64,000 nucleotides of DNA from Methylobacterium sp. PvR107 (lineage in GTDB: Bacteria > Pseudomonadota > Alphaproteobacteria > Rhizobiales > Beijerinckiaceae), in NCBI RefSeq assembly GCF_017833295.1, contig NZ_JAFIBW010000001.1:5580001-5644000 (forward strand), written 5' to 3'. The notes beneath the pieces are model-generated. The model worked only from the letters and a program-made list of their open reading frames with translations. It did no database searches and was not told the DNA's origin. Each line of letters begins with the position of its first letter. The stretch's first letter is position 1. The position numbers and the translations under genes were made by a program. This document shows, one piece after another, positions 41,092 to 49,580 of this stretch.

Positions 41092-41254
41092 AAATCCGAT
41101 GTGCCGGTTCGGTTCACTCTGCAGGCGGGCGGTTTCTCCCGTGGCGCTGCATGGATGTGAACTCGGCTCGAACATGCCAGGCGTGGCCTGATCTTAGACG
41201 GTGCAGGCGGCTGGCGGCGAACCGAGGGCCGACCGGGGTGAGCGAGAGACGACG

Positions 41255-41509
41255 ATGGCGATGAAGACGGCGTTTGTGGTGCAGCCGTTCGAGATCTACC
41301 GGAAGCGGCTGCGGCCGGCCCGGCAGGAGCCGGCGCAGACCGAGAGCGGGGCCGTGAAGAAGGCCGAGAACCTGGCCAAGCGGATGCCCGGCGCGGCGGC
41401 GCTGAAGGTGGTGGCCGACGACGAGACGGGCGAGCTGGAAGGCGTCACGATCCTCGGCCAGTGGGGCGAGATCCCGGACGACTTCGCCGAGAGCCTCCAG
41501 GGCGCGTAG
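41255..41509 (+). CDS. Small protein, unknown function
   Basis: 84 residues (MAMKTAFVVQPFEIYRKRL...). It has no signal peptide. The N-terminal strand is followed by a basic helix, a Lys/Glu-rich stretch (AVKKAENLAKRMPGAAALKV) and an acidic end (ILGQWGEIPDDFAES). Codon use is like the surrounding genome. It may be transcribed from the promoter region holding the LexA-like box. No family recognised. Confidence 0.65.
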   Translation: MAMKTAFVVQPFEIYRKRLRPARQEPAQTESGAVKKAENLAKRMPGAAALKVVADDETGELEGVTILGQWGEIPDDFAESLQGA

Positions 41510-41649
41510 ACCAGCGTTTACCAGCGAGGCGGCGGAGGGCCACGGCGGCGGCTCAGCGGGTCGGGAATGTTTTCCCGGTGCAGGACGGTGACGGCTGCCG
41601 CCGCCGGACGGGCGTGACGAGCGTTCAGGCGCCCAGCGACACGGACCTG

Positions 41650-41802
41650 ATGCGCAACGCGACGTTCATTGCGGCCGCGGGTCGAACGATCCGCGTGACG
41701 CGGCCGCTCGACGAGATCGCGGCGTTGGTGGCGTGTGGCGAGCGCGCCGTGCCGGAGGCGAAGGAGCGGAGGCGTGTCCGTTCTCACGCCACGTCCTGCT
41801 GA
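41650..41802 (+). CDS. Possible 50-residue protein
   Basis: Short frame beginning MRNATFIAAAGRTIRVTRPL and ending in a basic tail. It has a weak Shine-Dalgarno. The translation is protein-like, while the overlapping minus-strand frame is Arg/Pro-rich and looks like a shadow. Function unknown. Confidence 0.35.
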   Translation: MRNATFIAAAGRTIRVTRPLDEIAALVACGERAVPEAKERRRVRSHATSC

Positions 41803-41854
41803 GCGCCACGGAGAGGCGGCGCGCGGCCGAGGAGCCGGCGCCTGCCGTTCCCGA

Positions 41855-42649
41855 TCAGCCGCTCATCTTGGCAACAACGTGCTTAACAAGATAAAGACCA
41901 ATCGATACCGACACCAGGGCAAACATGAGCACATAGAGATAGTCTATTTCAATCCTGGCGTAATGATAATATGCAGAGCGCATCCATTCTGCCAGCTGAA
42001 GCACCGGGTTATATTTCATCCAGCTGTATATTTTATCAGGCATATAGCTCGGAAGAAACATGACCCCGCTGGATATATACAGAATAATACTCAAGAGAGC
42101 ATATCCCAGCAACCAGCCTGGAAAAAAGCCGATGATGGCGACGTTGATGGTTCCGATGCCGATGCCGAGAAGGATTGCCGACAGATAGGCGCACATTGCC
42201 ACGAACGGATCGGCCGGCACTGGATTGGCACCAATGCTGACAAGAACGGCAATGATGACGATGAGAGCCAGAAAACCCGTCACGATCTCGACCAGAATTC
42301 GCGCAAAAATAACGTCGAACAGCTTAACTTGCGGATAATAGGTCAGCGGGCGGTTGGAGATGACCGCCTTCATGACTTCGCGTGAGATGTATTGGAAAAC
42401 CAACACCGGGACTGCGCCCGAGGCGAAGAACAGCGCGCGGTCGTCACCCAGAGGGGCGGGCAGCTTCTGGAACGTGTAGATCGCGATCAGCATGAACACG
42501 TGCACGCAGGGCCAGAGCACGACGACGCCATAGCCCCACAGTGAGGCTCCGAAGCGCGTGCGCATGTCGCGCAGCATCAGGGCGTGCAGCACATGCAGAT
42601 AGGATTCGCCCGGGCTTTTCACCGCTGCAGTGCTGGGTAATGTCGACAT
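41855..42649 (-). CDS. Orphan ABC-2 polysaccharide export permease
   Basis: 264 residues. A KpsM/CtrC/Wzm-type inner-membrane permease, with HALMLRDMRTRFGASLWGY near the N-terminus and six hydrophobic segments. The partner ATPase (KpsT type), export channel and glycosyltransferases are not in the window. Its DNA is clearly richer in A and T than its neighbours, and codons such as ATA and TTA are frequent, which suggests recent transfer. It lies 1.3 kb from the tRNA-Gln gene. Confidence 0.85.
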   Translation of the reverse strand: MSTLPSTAAVKSPGESYLHVLHALMLRDMRTRFGASLWGYGVVVLWPCVHVFMLIAIYTFQKLPAPLGDDRALFFASGAVPVLVFQYISREVMKAVISNRPLTYYPQVKLFDVIFARILVEIVTGFLALIVIIAVLVSIGANPVPADPFVAMCAYLSAILLGIGIGTINVAIIGFFPGWLLGYALLSIILYISSGVMFLPSYMPDKIYSWMKYNPVLQLAEWMRSAYYHYARIEIDYLYVLMFALVSVSIGLYLVKHVVAKMSG

Positions 42650-43006
42650 CGGGCACAGATCCCTGCTGGTCCCTGTGGCTGTTCCGCGAAAAATTCGGGC
42701 TAAAGTTGGTTAGACGCGTCGCCGCCCGGATCGGTATCCGGCTCCAGGAGACGAGCGCTCGTCGCAAATCGCGACGAACGCGTCACCAAGCCTGCCGGTG
42801 ACGTCATCTGCTCGGCTCCGCCCCGATCGGCTCACGCGACGGGGAAGCGTCCAATCCCACCGGCGTGGGCAAGCCCATACCCAACGCGACCCTGATGCGG
42901 GATCCCCGCTTCCAGAGCGCGCCGAACCAGGAATAAGCGCAACGCGCGGCCACCGATGGCTGGCTCGCGCGTTGGCTGCACAGTTCGATCTCGCTCGGAG
43001 CGCCCG
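42650..43006. other. 357-base gap without a recognisable gene
   Basis: It lies between two divergent genes. The part near 42680-42710 is A/T-rich and may hold the permease promoter. No gene or strong hairpin was recognised in the rest. Confidence 0.4.
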
Positions 43007-43318
43007 ATGCTCGCCCGATCCGCGTTGGTGTTCGTAATTCTCACGTCGAGCGCCCAAGCGGCCGCCTTCGACGACCTGAAAGGATACCTGGCTTCCTGTC
43101 TGCGGTTCGAGATGGGTGGCTCCGCCGCGCAACGAGGTACGCCCCTGTCATCCCGGGTCCACGACGCGCTGGATCGTTGCTCCGACGACGTCGCCCGGCT
43201 GGAACGAGCGGACGGGCGCCGTCTGCGCGGCGATGGTGGTATCAGTCCATCGACCAAGCAGGTGATCGAGACCGTTGTGGGTCGTGGCGTTAGCGGCATC
43301 CGCAACGTCGGGTACTGA
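43007..43318 (+). CDS. Small exported protein, unknown function
   Basis: 103 residues with a signal peptide (LARSALVFVILTSSAQAAAF). CGGAGCGC lies upstream of the ATG at 43007. The mature part has two Cys (ASCLRF and DRCSDD) that could form a disulfide. No family recognised. Confidence 0.65.
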   Translation: MLARSALVFVILTSSAQAAAFDDLKGYLASCLRFEMGGSAAQRGTPLSSRVHDALDRCSDDVARLERADGRRLRGDGGISPSTKQVIETVVGRGVSGIRNVGY

Positions 43319-43460
43319 ACGCCGCGATCAGAGATCTCCGCGCCCTCGTGAATGAAAAAGCCCGCACCGGGCGGACCGGGCGGGCCAAGGCTTTGCGTGG
43401 TCTCAGGAACGAACGAGAAGCCGCGCCGGCAAGGCACGTTCCAAAGCTGCGCCCTGCGGA

Positions 43461-43814
43461 TCACTTCGAGCCACCGCTGCCCGTCGAGCCGACGCGAGAG
43501 GGCTGCCCCTCGTTGCCGGCCGCCGCGCGGTCCGTTGCGATGCTGTCTGCGGCGCGACCCGTCGGCGAGGCGGTCGCCGCGGCCGCATCGCCGGTCGACC
43601 CGGGCTGGCGGGTCACGACGCCCGGGGCGCCGGGTGGCACGATGACGGTCGTGCTGGTTGGAGTTTCGATGACGACCTGAGCGAAGGCCGGGGTCGCCAG
43701 AGTTGTGGCAAAGGCAGCGGCGAGAGCGAGCTCGATCTCGTCGATCTCCTGTCGGGATGGATGGGGTCGGCGCGTACGCCCCCGCACCGGCGAACGGCGA
43801 AGGAACGGCGGCAT
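43461..43814 (-). CDS. Small exported Thr/Ala/Gly-rich protein
   Basis: 117 residues from the ATG at 43814, preceded by GGTGAGAG. A long basic n-region leads into a hydrophobic core LALAAAFATTLATPAFAQ with a good signal-peptidase site. The mature part is low-complexity (VIETPTSTTVIVPPGAPGVV, then Ser/Ala/Gly-rich). It follows the small membrane protein gene by nine bases, so the two are probably co-transcribed. An AGGAG inside the frame near 43745 hints at an alternative shorter start that lacks a standard codon. Confidence 0.5.
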   Translation of the reverse strand: MPPFLRRSPVRGRTRRPHPSRQEIDEIELALAAAFATTLATPAFAQVVIETPTSTTVIVPPGAPGVVTRQPGSTGDAAAATASPTGRAADSIATDRAAAGNEGQPSRVGSTGSGGSK

Positions 43815-43823
43815 CTGGCGCTC

Positions 43824-43994
43824 TCACCCCATGCTCAACGCGAGCACGAGCTTCTGGGCGGTGAAGGCCAGACCGGCCAGGAGCCCACCGACCACGAACA
43901 GGTCGGCGAGGCCGCGCTTCGGCTGGTTCCTGGCCACAGTCCGGATCGGCGCACGCAGCTCGTGAAGCCACACCACGTTGCCTGATCGTCTCAT
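43824..43994 (-). CDS. Small single-pass membrane protein
   Basis: 56 residues. GGAGG lies five bases before the ATG at 43994, giving RRSGNVVWLHELRAPIRTVA then one membrane segment (LFVVGGLLAGLAFTAQKLVLAL). It lies just upstream of the exported protein at 43461-43814 on the same strand. Function unknown. Confidence 0.55.
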   Translation of the reverse strand: MRRSGNVVWLHELRAPIRTVARNQPKRGLADLFVVGGLLAGLAFTAQKLVLALSMG

Positions 43995-44309
43995 GACCGC
44001 CTCCAGCATCATTGCTGGTTCGTATCTGGTTGTGGTGACGATCGCCCGGCATGCGCCAGCGCACATGCGAGACGCGCGGGAGCGGCATGATGAACGCGCC
44101 TCCCGACAAACGTCGCAGCCGGGTCAGGGCCTCGCCGCGTGGATAAAGGGCGACCCGCGATCAGTGCGCCATCACCATCCGAATGGCGCCTTCGCGCTGG
44201 TCCGCGACCGTAAAGCGCGCCTCGAGCGCCTCACCTCCGCTCTCGGACTCCCCGGAACGCGGAACTTTTCGGCGGGCTGCCGGAGGTGTGGAATGGGTGA
44301 GCGCGGCAC
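43995..44309. other. 315-base gap with a possible coding remnant
   Basis: No complete gene seen. On the minus strand, the end of a frame at 44161-44230 (LEARFTVADQREGAIRMVMA) is protein-like but has no credible start and overlaps the PilZ gene further up. It may be a remnant. Confidence 0.3.
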
Positions 44310-44561
44310 TCAACGCGCGTACACGAGACCAATCTTGCGGCCATCCTGCCAAGCGACCGTGCAGGGCTGGTCGACGCGCAGGGCTGCCGAGATCAGTCGC
44401 ACATCTCTTGGCAAGATCAGATCTGAAGCGACTTCGATCGTTGCACCGGATTTGTTGCGATCCCATACCAGGCAATCGCAACGTTCCAGGGTCTCGCCAA
44501 AATAGACCTGTCCGGTTTTGAGGGCGGCCCTGTGTAGCTGGTCTGTGCAATCCTCAGACAT
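44310..44561 (-). CDS. PilZ-domain protein, probable c-di-GMP binder
   Basis: 83 residues from the ATG at 44561 (or 88 from 44576). A short single PilZ-type domain, with strands CLVWDRNKSGATIEVASDLILP, then RVDQPCTVAWQDGRKIGLVYA. The DRNKSGA segment corresponds to the D/NxSxxG binding motif. The first arginine motif (RxxxR) is not obvious, so c-di-GMP binding is uncertain. Single-domain PilZ proteins of this size are numerous in Methylobacterium-like genomes. Confidence 0.65.
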   Translation of the reverse strand: MSEDCTDQLHRAALKTGQVYFGETLERCDCLVWDRNKSGATIEVASDLILPRDVRLISAALRVDQPCTVAWQDGRKIGLVYAR

Positions 44562-45004
44562 CGCCCGGCTCTGCATGCAAGATTCAGTCGGGGCTATAGA
44601 GTCCGCACGGGTCGATTCTGTTCCAAAATTTCCGCGGTCGGTCGACCCGCGCCACAGTGCCGGAGCGGCATAAGCGCGGTGGACATGGACGCTCTGTCGG
44701 GCGCATGGGCGGCCCAGACGGCCGGCCGCTTGGCCATCATCCTCGCCATCATGGATGGCTCGAGGCGAAGCCCTTGCCTGTTCCAACACGGCCTGGCGGC
44801 GAAGACCACCGGCGTTCAGTTGGTGCGCCTCGGCGGCCGCAAGCCGCGCTGTGTCCGACATCGAGAACGGATACGGCATTGATCGTCTAAAAATTGGACG
44901 AACAAGCTATCAAAGCAGCTGAAAATGTAAGCGATTTCCTCCTCAGCGAAATTGTATTTCGTATATACCGGCCGGACTCGACGGTCAGCCAGGTATATGG
45001 GATT
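44562..45004. other. 443-base gap upstream of the first ABC importer
   Basis: The left part holds only short, unconvincing frames on both strands. From 44880 the DNA turns A/T-rich (TAAAAATTGG, AAATTGTATTTCGTATATAC), as expected for a promoter of the importer genes. A TTG at 44894 opens the same frame as the binding protein but would place its signal peptide far from the N-terminus. Confidence 0.45.
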
Positions 45005-46111
45005 TTGACATCGCGATCTTGGACGCGCCTCGGTGCCCCGCCGCTGCTCCGAGCCGCTGTCGCGGCGGCCGCCCTGAATCTCTGCCTCGCGGCGCCGGCT
45101 CGTGCCCTCGACAGCGTCAAGGTCGGCCTTGCCATACCGCCGACGGTCACCGACGGCAGCGTTCAGGCGATCGCCGAGGAACTCGGATTCTTCAAGCAAG
45201 AAGACCTGGACGTCACGTATGTCGTTCTTCCCGGGGCCGGCGCGTTGCTGCCGCAGCTGCTGCAGAAGACCATCACGATCGCCCTGCCGCTGCCCGAGAC
45301 CCTGCTTGCCGCCCACAAGGCCGGCGAGCCGCCGCTGCCGGTTGCCTATTTCTACAATGCCGGCCCCCGCAACACGCTCGAACTCGCCGTCCGGGCCGAT
45401 TCCGACATCCGCAGCCTCGCCGACCTGAAGGGCAAGCGGATTGGCGTCGGGGCCCTGACCTGGGGCACGATTCCCCAGACGCGCGCCCTGATGCGCTCGG
45501 TCGGCCTGGAGCCCGGACGGGATGTCAGCATCGTGGCGGCCGGGGTGCTCGGGGCCGGCTTCCACGCGCTCCGTGAGGATCGGGTCCAGGCGCTCAACTT
45601 CAACAGCTCCTGGATCGACATCATGGAGGACCAGGGCATTCCGGCGCGCCGGCTGGACTATCCGCCCGTCTTCCGGCGCATGGTCGTCAACGGCTTCCTC
45701 GCGCACCGATCGACGCTGGAGCAGAACCCCGCGCTTCTCGAGCGCTTCGGACGGGCCTGGACCAAGGCGCTCGTCGTCTGCGACCTGAACCCGAAAGCCT
45801 GCATCGCGGCGTTCTGGCGCAAGAATCCGTCCGTGGCGCCGCAGGCGGAGCGCGACAAGGCCCTGGATTCGAGCGCCCGGCTGCTCAGGCGGTGGATCGA
45901 GCCGGTGATGCGGGACGAGGCAGGGGCCGCCCGCGTGCCGGGCGCCTTCGACCTCACGATCATCGCCGCCTATGTCCGCGAGATGCATCGCTACGGCGAG
46001 TTCGCGACGGCCGACCTGCCCCTGCACGCCTATTTCTCGAACGCCCTCGTGCCGGGCTTCGCACGGTTCGACCGCGCGGCCCTCGAGGCGCAGGCGCGCG
46101 CGCTGCAATGA
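45005..46111 (+). CDS. NitT/TauT-type ABC substrate-binding protein
   Basis: 368 residues from a TTG at 45005, which puts a signal peptide (RAAVAAAALNLCLAAPARA) at the N-terminus. The periplasmic binding fold of the NMT1/SsuA family starts with SVKVGLAIPPTVTDGSVQAIAEELGFFK. LADLKGKRIGVGALTWGT is the typical mid-domain stretch. Relatives bind sulfonates, thiamine precursors, nitrate or aromatic acids. It overlaps the ATPase gene in ATGA, so these genes form one operon. Confidence 0.85.
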   Translation: MTSRSWTRLGAPPLLRAAVAAAALNLCLAAPARALDSVKVGLAIPPTVTDGSVQAIAEELGFFKQEDLDVTYVVLPGAGALLPQLLQKTITIALPLPETLLAAHKAGEPPLPVAYFYNAGPRNTLELAVRADSDIRSLADLKGKRIGVGALTWGTIPQTRALMRSVGLEPGRDVSIVAAGVLGAGFHALREDRVQALNFNSSWIDIMEDQGIPARRLDYPPVFRRMVVNGFLAHRSTLEQNPALLERFGRAWTKALVVCDLNPKACIAAFWRKNPSVAPQAERDKALDSSARLLRRWIEPVMRDEAGAARVPGAFDLTIIAAYVREMHRYGEFATADLPLHAYFSNALVPGFARFDRAALEAQARALQ

Positions 46112-46902
46112 CGGCGGTGCCCAATTCCGACCATGTCCGCCTCGAGGCCGTTCGCTTCGCTTATGGCGGGTCGGTCGGCACCCCCGTCCTCGAGAACCTG
46201 TCGCTGTCGGTGGAGGAGGGGGCCTTCGTCGCGATCCTCGGGCCGTCGGGTGGCGGCAAGTCGACGGTGCTGAAGCTCCTGTCCGGCCTGATTGGGCCAC
46301 AGGGTGGGACCATCCGGATCGACGGCACGCCGGTGACCGGCCCGCGCCGCGATGTCGGCATGGTGTTCCAGAAGCCGATGCTCCTGCCGTGGCGGAATGT
46401 GCGCGACAACGTCCTGCTACCGGCCGGCTTCGCGCGCACCGCATCCAAGGGTGAGCGCGCGCGTGCCGACGCGTTGCTGGCGACCGTCGGCCTCTCCGAC
46501 AGCGTGACGCTCTATCCGGGCCAGCTCTCCGGCGGCATGGCGCAGCGGGTCGGGCTGGCGCGGATGCTGCTGCACGATCCGCGCCTCCTGCTGCTCGACG
46601 AACCCTTCTCGGCCCTCGATGCGATGACTCGGGAGCACCTGTCCCTGGAGCTGCAGCGCCTCTGGATGGAGGAGCGCCGCACGGCGTTGTTCGTCACCCA
46701 CTCGATTCCCGAGGCGCTGTTCCTGGCCGACCGGGTCGTCGTGCTCGCGGGGCGGCCGGGCCGCATCCTCGCCGACATGCCGGTGCTGCTGCCGCGACCG
46801 CGCACCCTCGAGACGCTGAGCGGCGCGCAGTTCGGGACCCTCGCGCTCGAACTGCGCCGGCTGTTCGACGAGGCCGCCCGGCCCGGAGCCCGCGCCGCAT
46901 GA
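46108..46902 (+). CDS. ABC importer ATPase, SsuB/TauB type
   Basis: 264 residues. Walker A GPSGGGKST (residues 45-53), Q-loop GMVFQKPMLLPWRNV, signature LSGGMAQRVGLAR, Walker B LLLLDEPFSALD and H-loop FVTHSIPEAL are all intact. The LLPWRNV form is typical of nitrate/sulfonate-type importers. Its ends overlap both neighbours by four bases. Confidence 0.94.
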   Translation: MTAVPNSDHVRLEAVRFAYGGSVGTPVLENLSLSVEEGAFVAILGPSGGGKSTVLKLLSGLIGPQGGTIRIDGTPVTGPRRDVGMVFQKPMLLPWRNVRDNVLLPAGFARTASKGERARADALLATVGLSDSVTLYPGQLSGGMAQRVGLARMLLHDPRLLLLDEPFSALDAMTREHLSLELQRLWMEERRTALFVTHSIPEALFLADRVVVLAGRPGRILADMPVLLPRPRTLETLSGAQFGTLALELRRLFDEAARPGARAA

Positions 46903-47684
46903 CGCTCCTGCGCAACGTCGTTCCGCCCCTGATCACGCTGGCCCTGGTGCTGGCCGCCTGGGCCTACGCCACCGGACCGGGCGGGCTGCCGAGCTACCTC
47001 CTGCCGGATCCGCTCTCGGTCGGCCGGGCCCTGTGGACCGGGCTCGTCAGCGGCGAGTACGGGCCGCACATCCAGTTCACCCTGACCTCGACGCTCCTGG
47101 GCTACGGCATCGGCTCGGTCGCGGCTGTCGCGATCGGCGTCCTGGTGGCCGAGAGCCGGACCTTCGAGCGCTTCGTCTTCCCCTACATCGTGGCGATCCA
47201 GGCGATGCCGAAGGTCGCGCTGGCGCCGCTGATCCTCGTCTGGTTCGGATTCGGGCTCGCCTCCAAGGTCGTGCTGGTCGCGCTGATCTGCTTCTTCCCG
47301 CTCCTCGTGAACACGATCGCGGGCATCCGCCGGACCGACCCCGAGCTCATCGACATGGCCCGGTCGTTCTCCCGGCCGGCTTGGTGGATCTTCCTGCACG
47401 TGAAGCTCCCGGCCGCCGCGGGGGCGATCTGCGCGGGCCTGGAGATCGGGATCGTGCTGGCGCTGATCGGCGCGATCGTCGGCGAGTTCGTCGCCGCCGA
47501 GAAGGGGGTCGGCTACCTGATCGGTTCCGCGACGGTGAACATGAACGTCGCCACCATGTTCGCGGGCGTCCTGCTGCTCGCCGGGTTCGGCATCGCGGGA
47601 AGCGCGCTCGTGCGCTTCGCCCAGAGGCGGATCGTGTTCTGGGAACGGGCGCCGGATCCATCGACGCGGGGAGAGCGCGCATGA
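46899..47684 (+). CDS. ABC importer permease, SsuC/TauC type
   Basis: 261 residues with about six membrane helices. The EAA-like coupling loop MARSFSRPAWWIFLHVKLPAAAGAICAGL lies near residue 150. Overlaps the ATPase before it and the amidase after it by four bases each, so uptake and hydrolysis are tightly co-translated. Confidence 0.92.
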   Translation: MTLLRNVVPPLITLALVLAAWAYATGPGGLPSYLLPDPLSVGRALWTGLVSGEYGPHIQFTLTSTLLGYGIGSVAAVAIGVLVAESRTFERFVFPYIVAIQAMPKVALAPLILVWFGFGLASKVVLVALICFFPLLVNTIAGIRRTDPELIDMARSFSRPAWWIFLHVKLPAAAGAICAGLEIGIVLALIGAIVGEFVAAEKGVGYLIGSATVNMNVATMFAGVLLLAGFGIAGSALVRFAQRRIVFWERAPDPSTRGERA

Positions 47685-49165
47685 GCCCGGATGCAAAGCT
47701 GCCGGAGGCGCTCGCCTTCGCGTCGGCCACCGAACTGGTGCGGCGCCTGAAGGCGCGGGAATTCACGGCGCGCGCGCTGCTCGAGTTCCAGCTCGAGCGC
47801 GTCGCGCGGCTCGATCCCGAGATCAACGCGATCGTCTACACCGACCTTCCGGCCGCGCGGGACCAAGCCGACCGAGCCGACGCGGCTTTGGCCCGCGGCG
47901 AGGATTGGGGGCCGCTGCACGGGCTGCCGATGACCGTGAAGGAGACCAACAACGTCGCCGGCTGGCCGACCACCTACGGCGATCCCGCCCTGGCGGAGGC
48001 GGTCCCGACGCACAGCGCCGTCATCGTCGAGCGGCTGCGTGCGGCCGGCGCGATCATCTTCGGCAAGACCAATGTGCCGATCAACGCCCTCGACTGGCAA
48101 AGCTACAACGCGATCTACGGCACGACGCGCAATCCCTGGGATCTCGACCGCACCCCGGGCGGCTCGTCCGGCGGCTCGAGCGCGGCTCTGGCCGCGGGGC
48201 TCGTGCCCCTCGAACTCGGGAGCGACGCCGGCGGCTCGATCCGCTTCCCAGCCCATTTCTGCGGGGTCTACGGCCACAAGCCGACCCCCGGCCTCGTACC
48301 CGTCTCCGGCAACGAGCGCGGGGCCAGCCTCCTCGACAACGATCTCGTGGTGAGCGGGCCGCTCGCCCGGACGGTGGCCGACCTCACCTGCGCGCTCGAT
48401 GTCCTCGCGGGACCGGCGGGGCCGGCCGCCAAGGCCTGGCGCCTGGACCTCCCGGCACCGCGGGCGACGCGCCTCGCCGCGTTCCGGGTGGCCTACGTGA
48501 CCGACTCGCCCGTCGCCGAGGTGGACGAGCCGGTCCGGGCCGCGATCCGGGCCCTGGCCGAGCGCCTCGCGGGCCTGGGCGCCCGGGTCACGGCCGACGC
48601 GCTCCCCTTCGACGATCACGCCGCGCATCATGCGACCTATCTCCAGCTGCTGCGCGGATCGGCGTCGGCCCGCCTCCCGCAGGCGGTGTTCGAGGAAGCC
48701 GTCCTGCGCCTCACGGAGCCGGGCACGAACGCGACGCCCTACGTGGCGCGGATGGCGCAGGCGCATGCGCAGCGCCACCGCGACTGGATCCTGGCCGAGG
48801 AGCGCCGGGCCGCGCTGAAGCGGGATTGGGCCACCTTCTTCGAGCGCTACGACGTGCTCCTCGCCCCCGTCACGGTCTGCGCCGCCTTCCCGATCGACGA
48901 GGCGCGGCCGCGGGAGGAGCGCGTCCTCCAGATCAACGGACACGCGGTCGACTACAACGACCAGCTGTTCTGGGCCGGGCTGGCGACGCTGCCGTCCCTG
49001 CCGGCGACGGCGGTCCCGATCGGCTATGACGGCCATCTGCCGATCGGCATCCAGGTGATCGGGCCGCATCTCGAAGACAGGACGACGCTCGCTTTCGCGG
49101 CCGAACTCGAACGTTTGCATCCGTTCGTGCCGCCCCCGCGCTACGCGCCGTCCGCTGGCCGGTGA
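47681..49165 (+). CDS. Amidase signature family hydrolase
   Basis: 494 residues. Hydrolyses a carboxamide to an acid and ammonia or amine. The catalytic triad is Lys87 (MTVKETNN), cis-Ser162 (GGSSGGSSAALAAG) and Ser186 (GSDAGGSIRFPAHFCGVYGHKPT in part). FAAEL near the C-terminus completes the fold. The ATG overlaps the permease stop. Because it is the fourth gene of an importer operon, its substrate is probably what the importer brings in. No signal peptide. Confidence 0.92.
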   Translation: MSPDAKLPEALAFASATELVRRLKAREFTARALLEFQLERVARLDPEINAIVYTDLPAARDQADRADAALARGEDWGPLHGLPMTVKETNNVAGWPTTYGDPALAEAVPTHSAVIVERLRAAGAIIFGKTNVPINALDWQSYNAIYGTTRNPWDLDRTPGGSSGGSSAALAAGLVPLELGSDAGGSIRFPAHFCGVYGHKPTPGLVPVSGNERGASLLDNDLVVSGPLARTVADLTCALDVLAGPAGPAAKAWRLDLPAPRATRLAAFRVAYVTDSPVAEVDEPVRAAIRALAERLAGLGARVTADALPFDDHAAHHATYLQLLRGSASARLPQAVFEEAVLRLTEPGTNATPYVARMAQAHAQRHRDWILAEERRAALKRDWATFFERYDVLLAPVTVCAAFPIDEARPREERVLQINGHAVDYNDQLFWAGLATLPSLPATAVPIGYDGHLPIGIQVIGPHLEDRTTLAFAAELERLHPFVPPPRYAPSAGR

Positions 49166-49580
49166 CAGGAAGATCGAGCCGCGGGGCCGGCTGCGTGAAC
49201 CCGTCCGCGTCGCGACGGGAGCCCGTTGCCGGTTTCGCGCGAGAATGATCTGCTTCCGGCCCGCTCGGCGCAGGCAGAAACTTCTGCCGACATCCGGCAG
49301 CAGAGAGTAAATCAATCAAACACGCGGCGCGCGCAGCGTCACGCCGGCAAAGGCCTGGCACGGTCCATGCCTCTGTGGGATGCTCACCAGGCACGGTAAG
49401 CGTCTCATCCGTTCCCGGTTGATGCGTTCACCGCTGCCATCCTTGCGAGCGGAGCGACGCAATCCAGTCAGCACGACGCCTCCCGACGTCGCGCTGTCCC
49501 GGGTCACGCCGCTGCGCTCGTGATGACGGAGGGGAACGCATCAACCGAAGCGTTCAGACGGTAGCCATCTCAGGGGAACC
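49166..49580. other. 415-base gap with one repeat
   Basis: No gene seen. It holds family A repeat copy 4 (49439-49530) and the promoter region of the second importer operon. AGGGGAACC at 49572-49580 is the ribosome binding site of the GntR gene. Confidence 0.5.
49439..49530. repeat. Dispersed intergenic repeat, family A (copy 4)
   Basis: ATCCTTGCGAGCGGAGCGACGCAATCCAG is answered by GTCACGCCGCTGCGCTCGTGATGACGG. Same family as 1665-1732, 26921-27013 and 30959-31052, with a more degenerate centre. Confidence 0.6.

Larger units (their letters stand above)
40541..41254. other. Loosely coded 714-base gap after the tRNA
   Basis: No confident gene was seen. It contains a possible 60-codon frame (40602-40784), a following protein-like stretch with no start (LDLVDPRCTNERPVEAQKTD near 40774), and a LexA-like box at 41077-41091. 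The fragments look like decayed small genes beside a tRNA. Confidence 0.5.

Noticed and set aside
44679..44882. 67-codon plus-strand frame upstream of the first ABC operon
   Set aside because: No ribosome binding site, overlapping frames on the other strand of equal quality, and no recognisable domain.
49551..49576. GGAAC and CGTT elements resembling an EcfG promoter
   Set aside because: The spacing is 13 bases, not the 16-17 required. No other good EcfG promoter was found by eye in the window.
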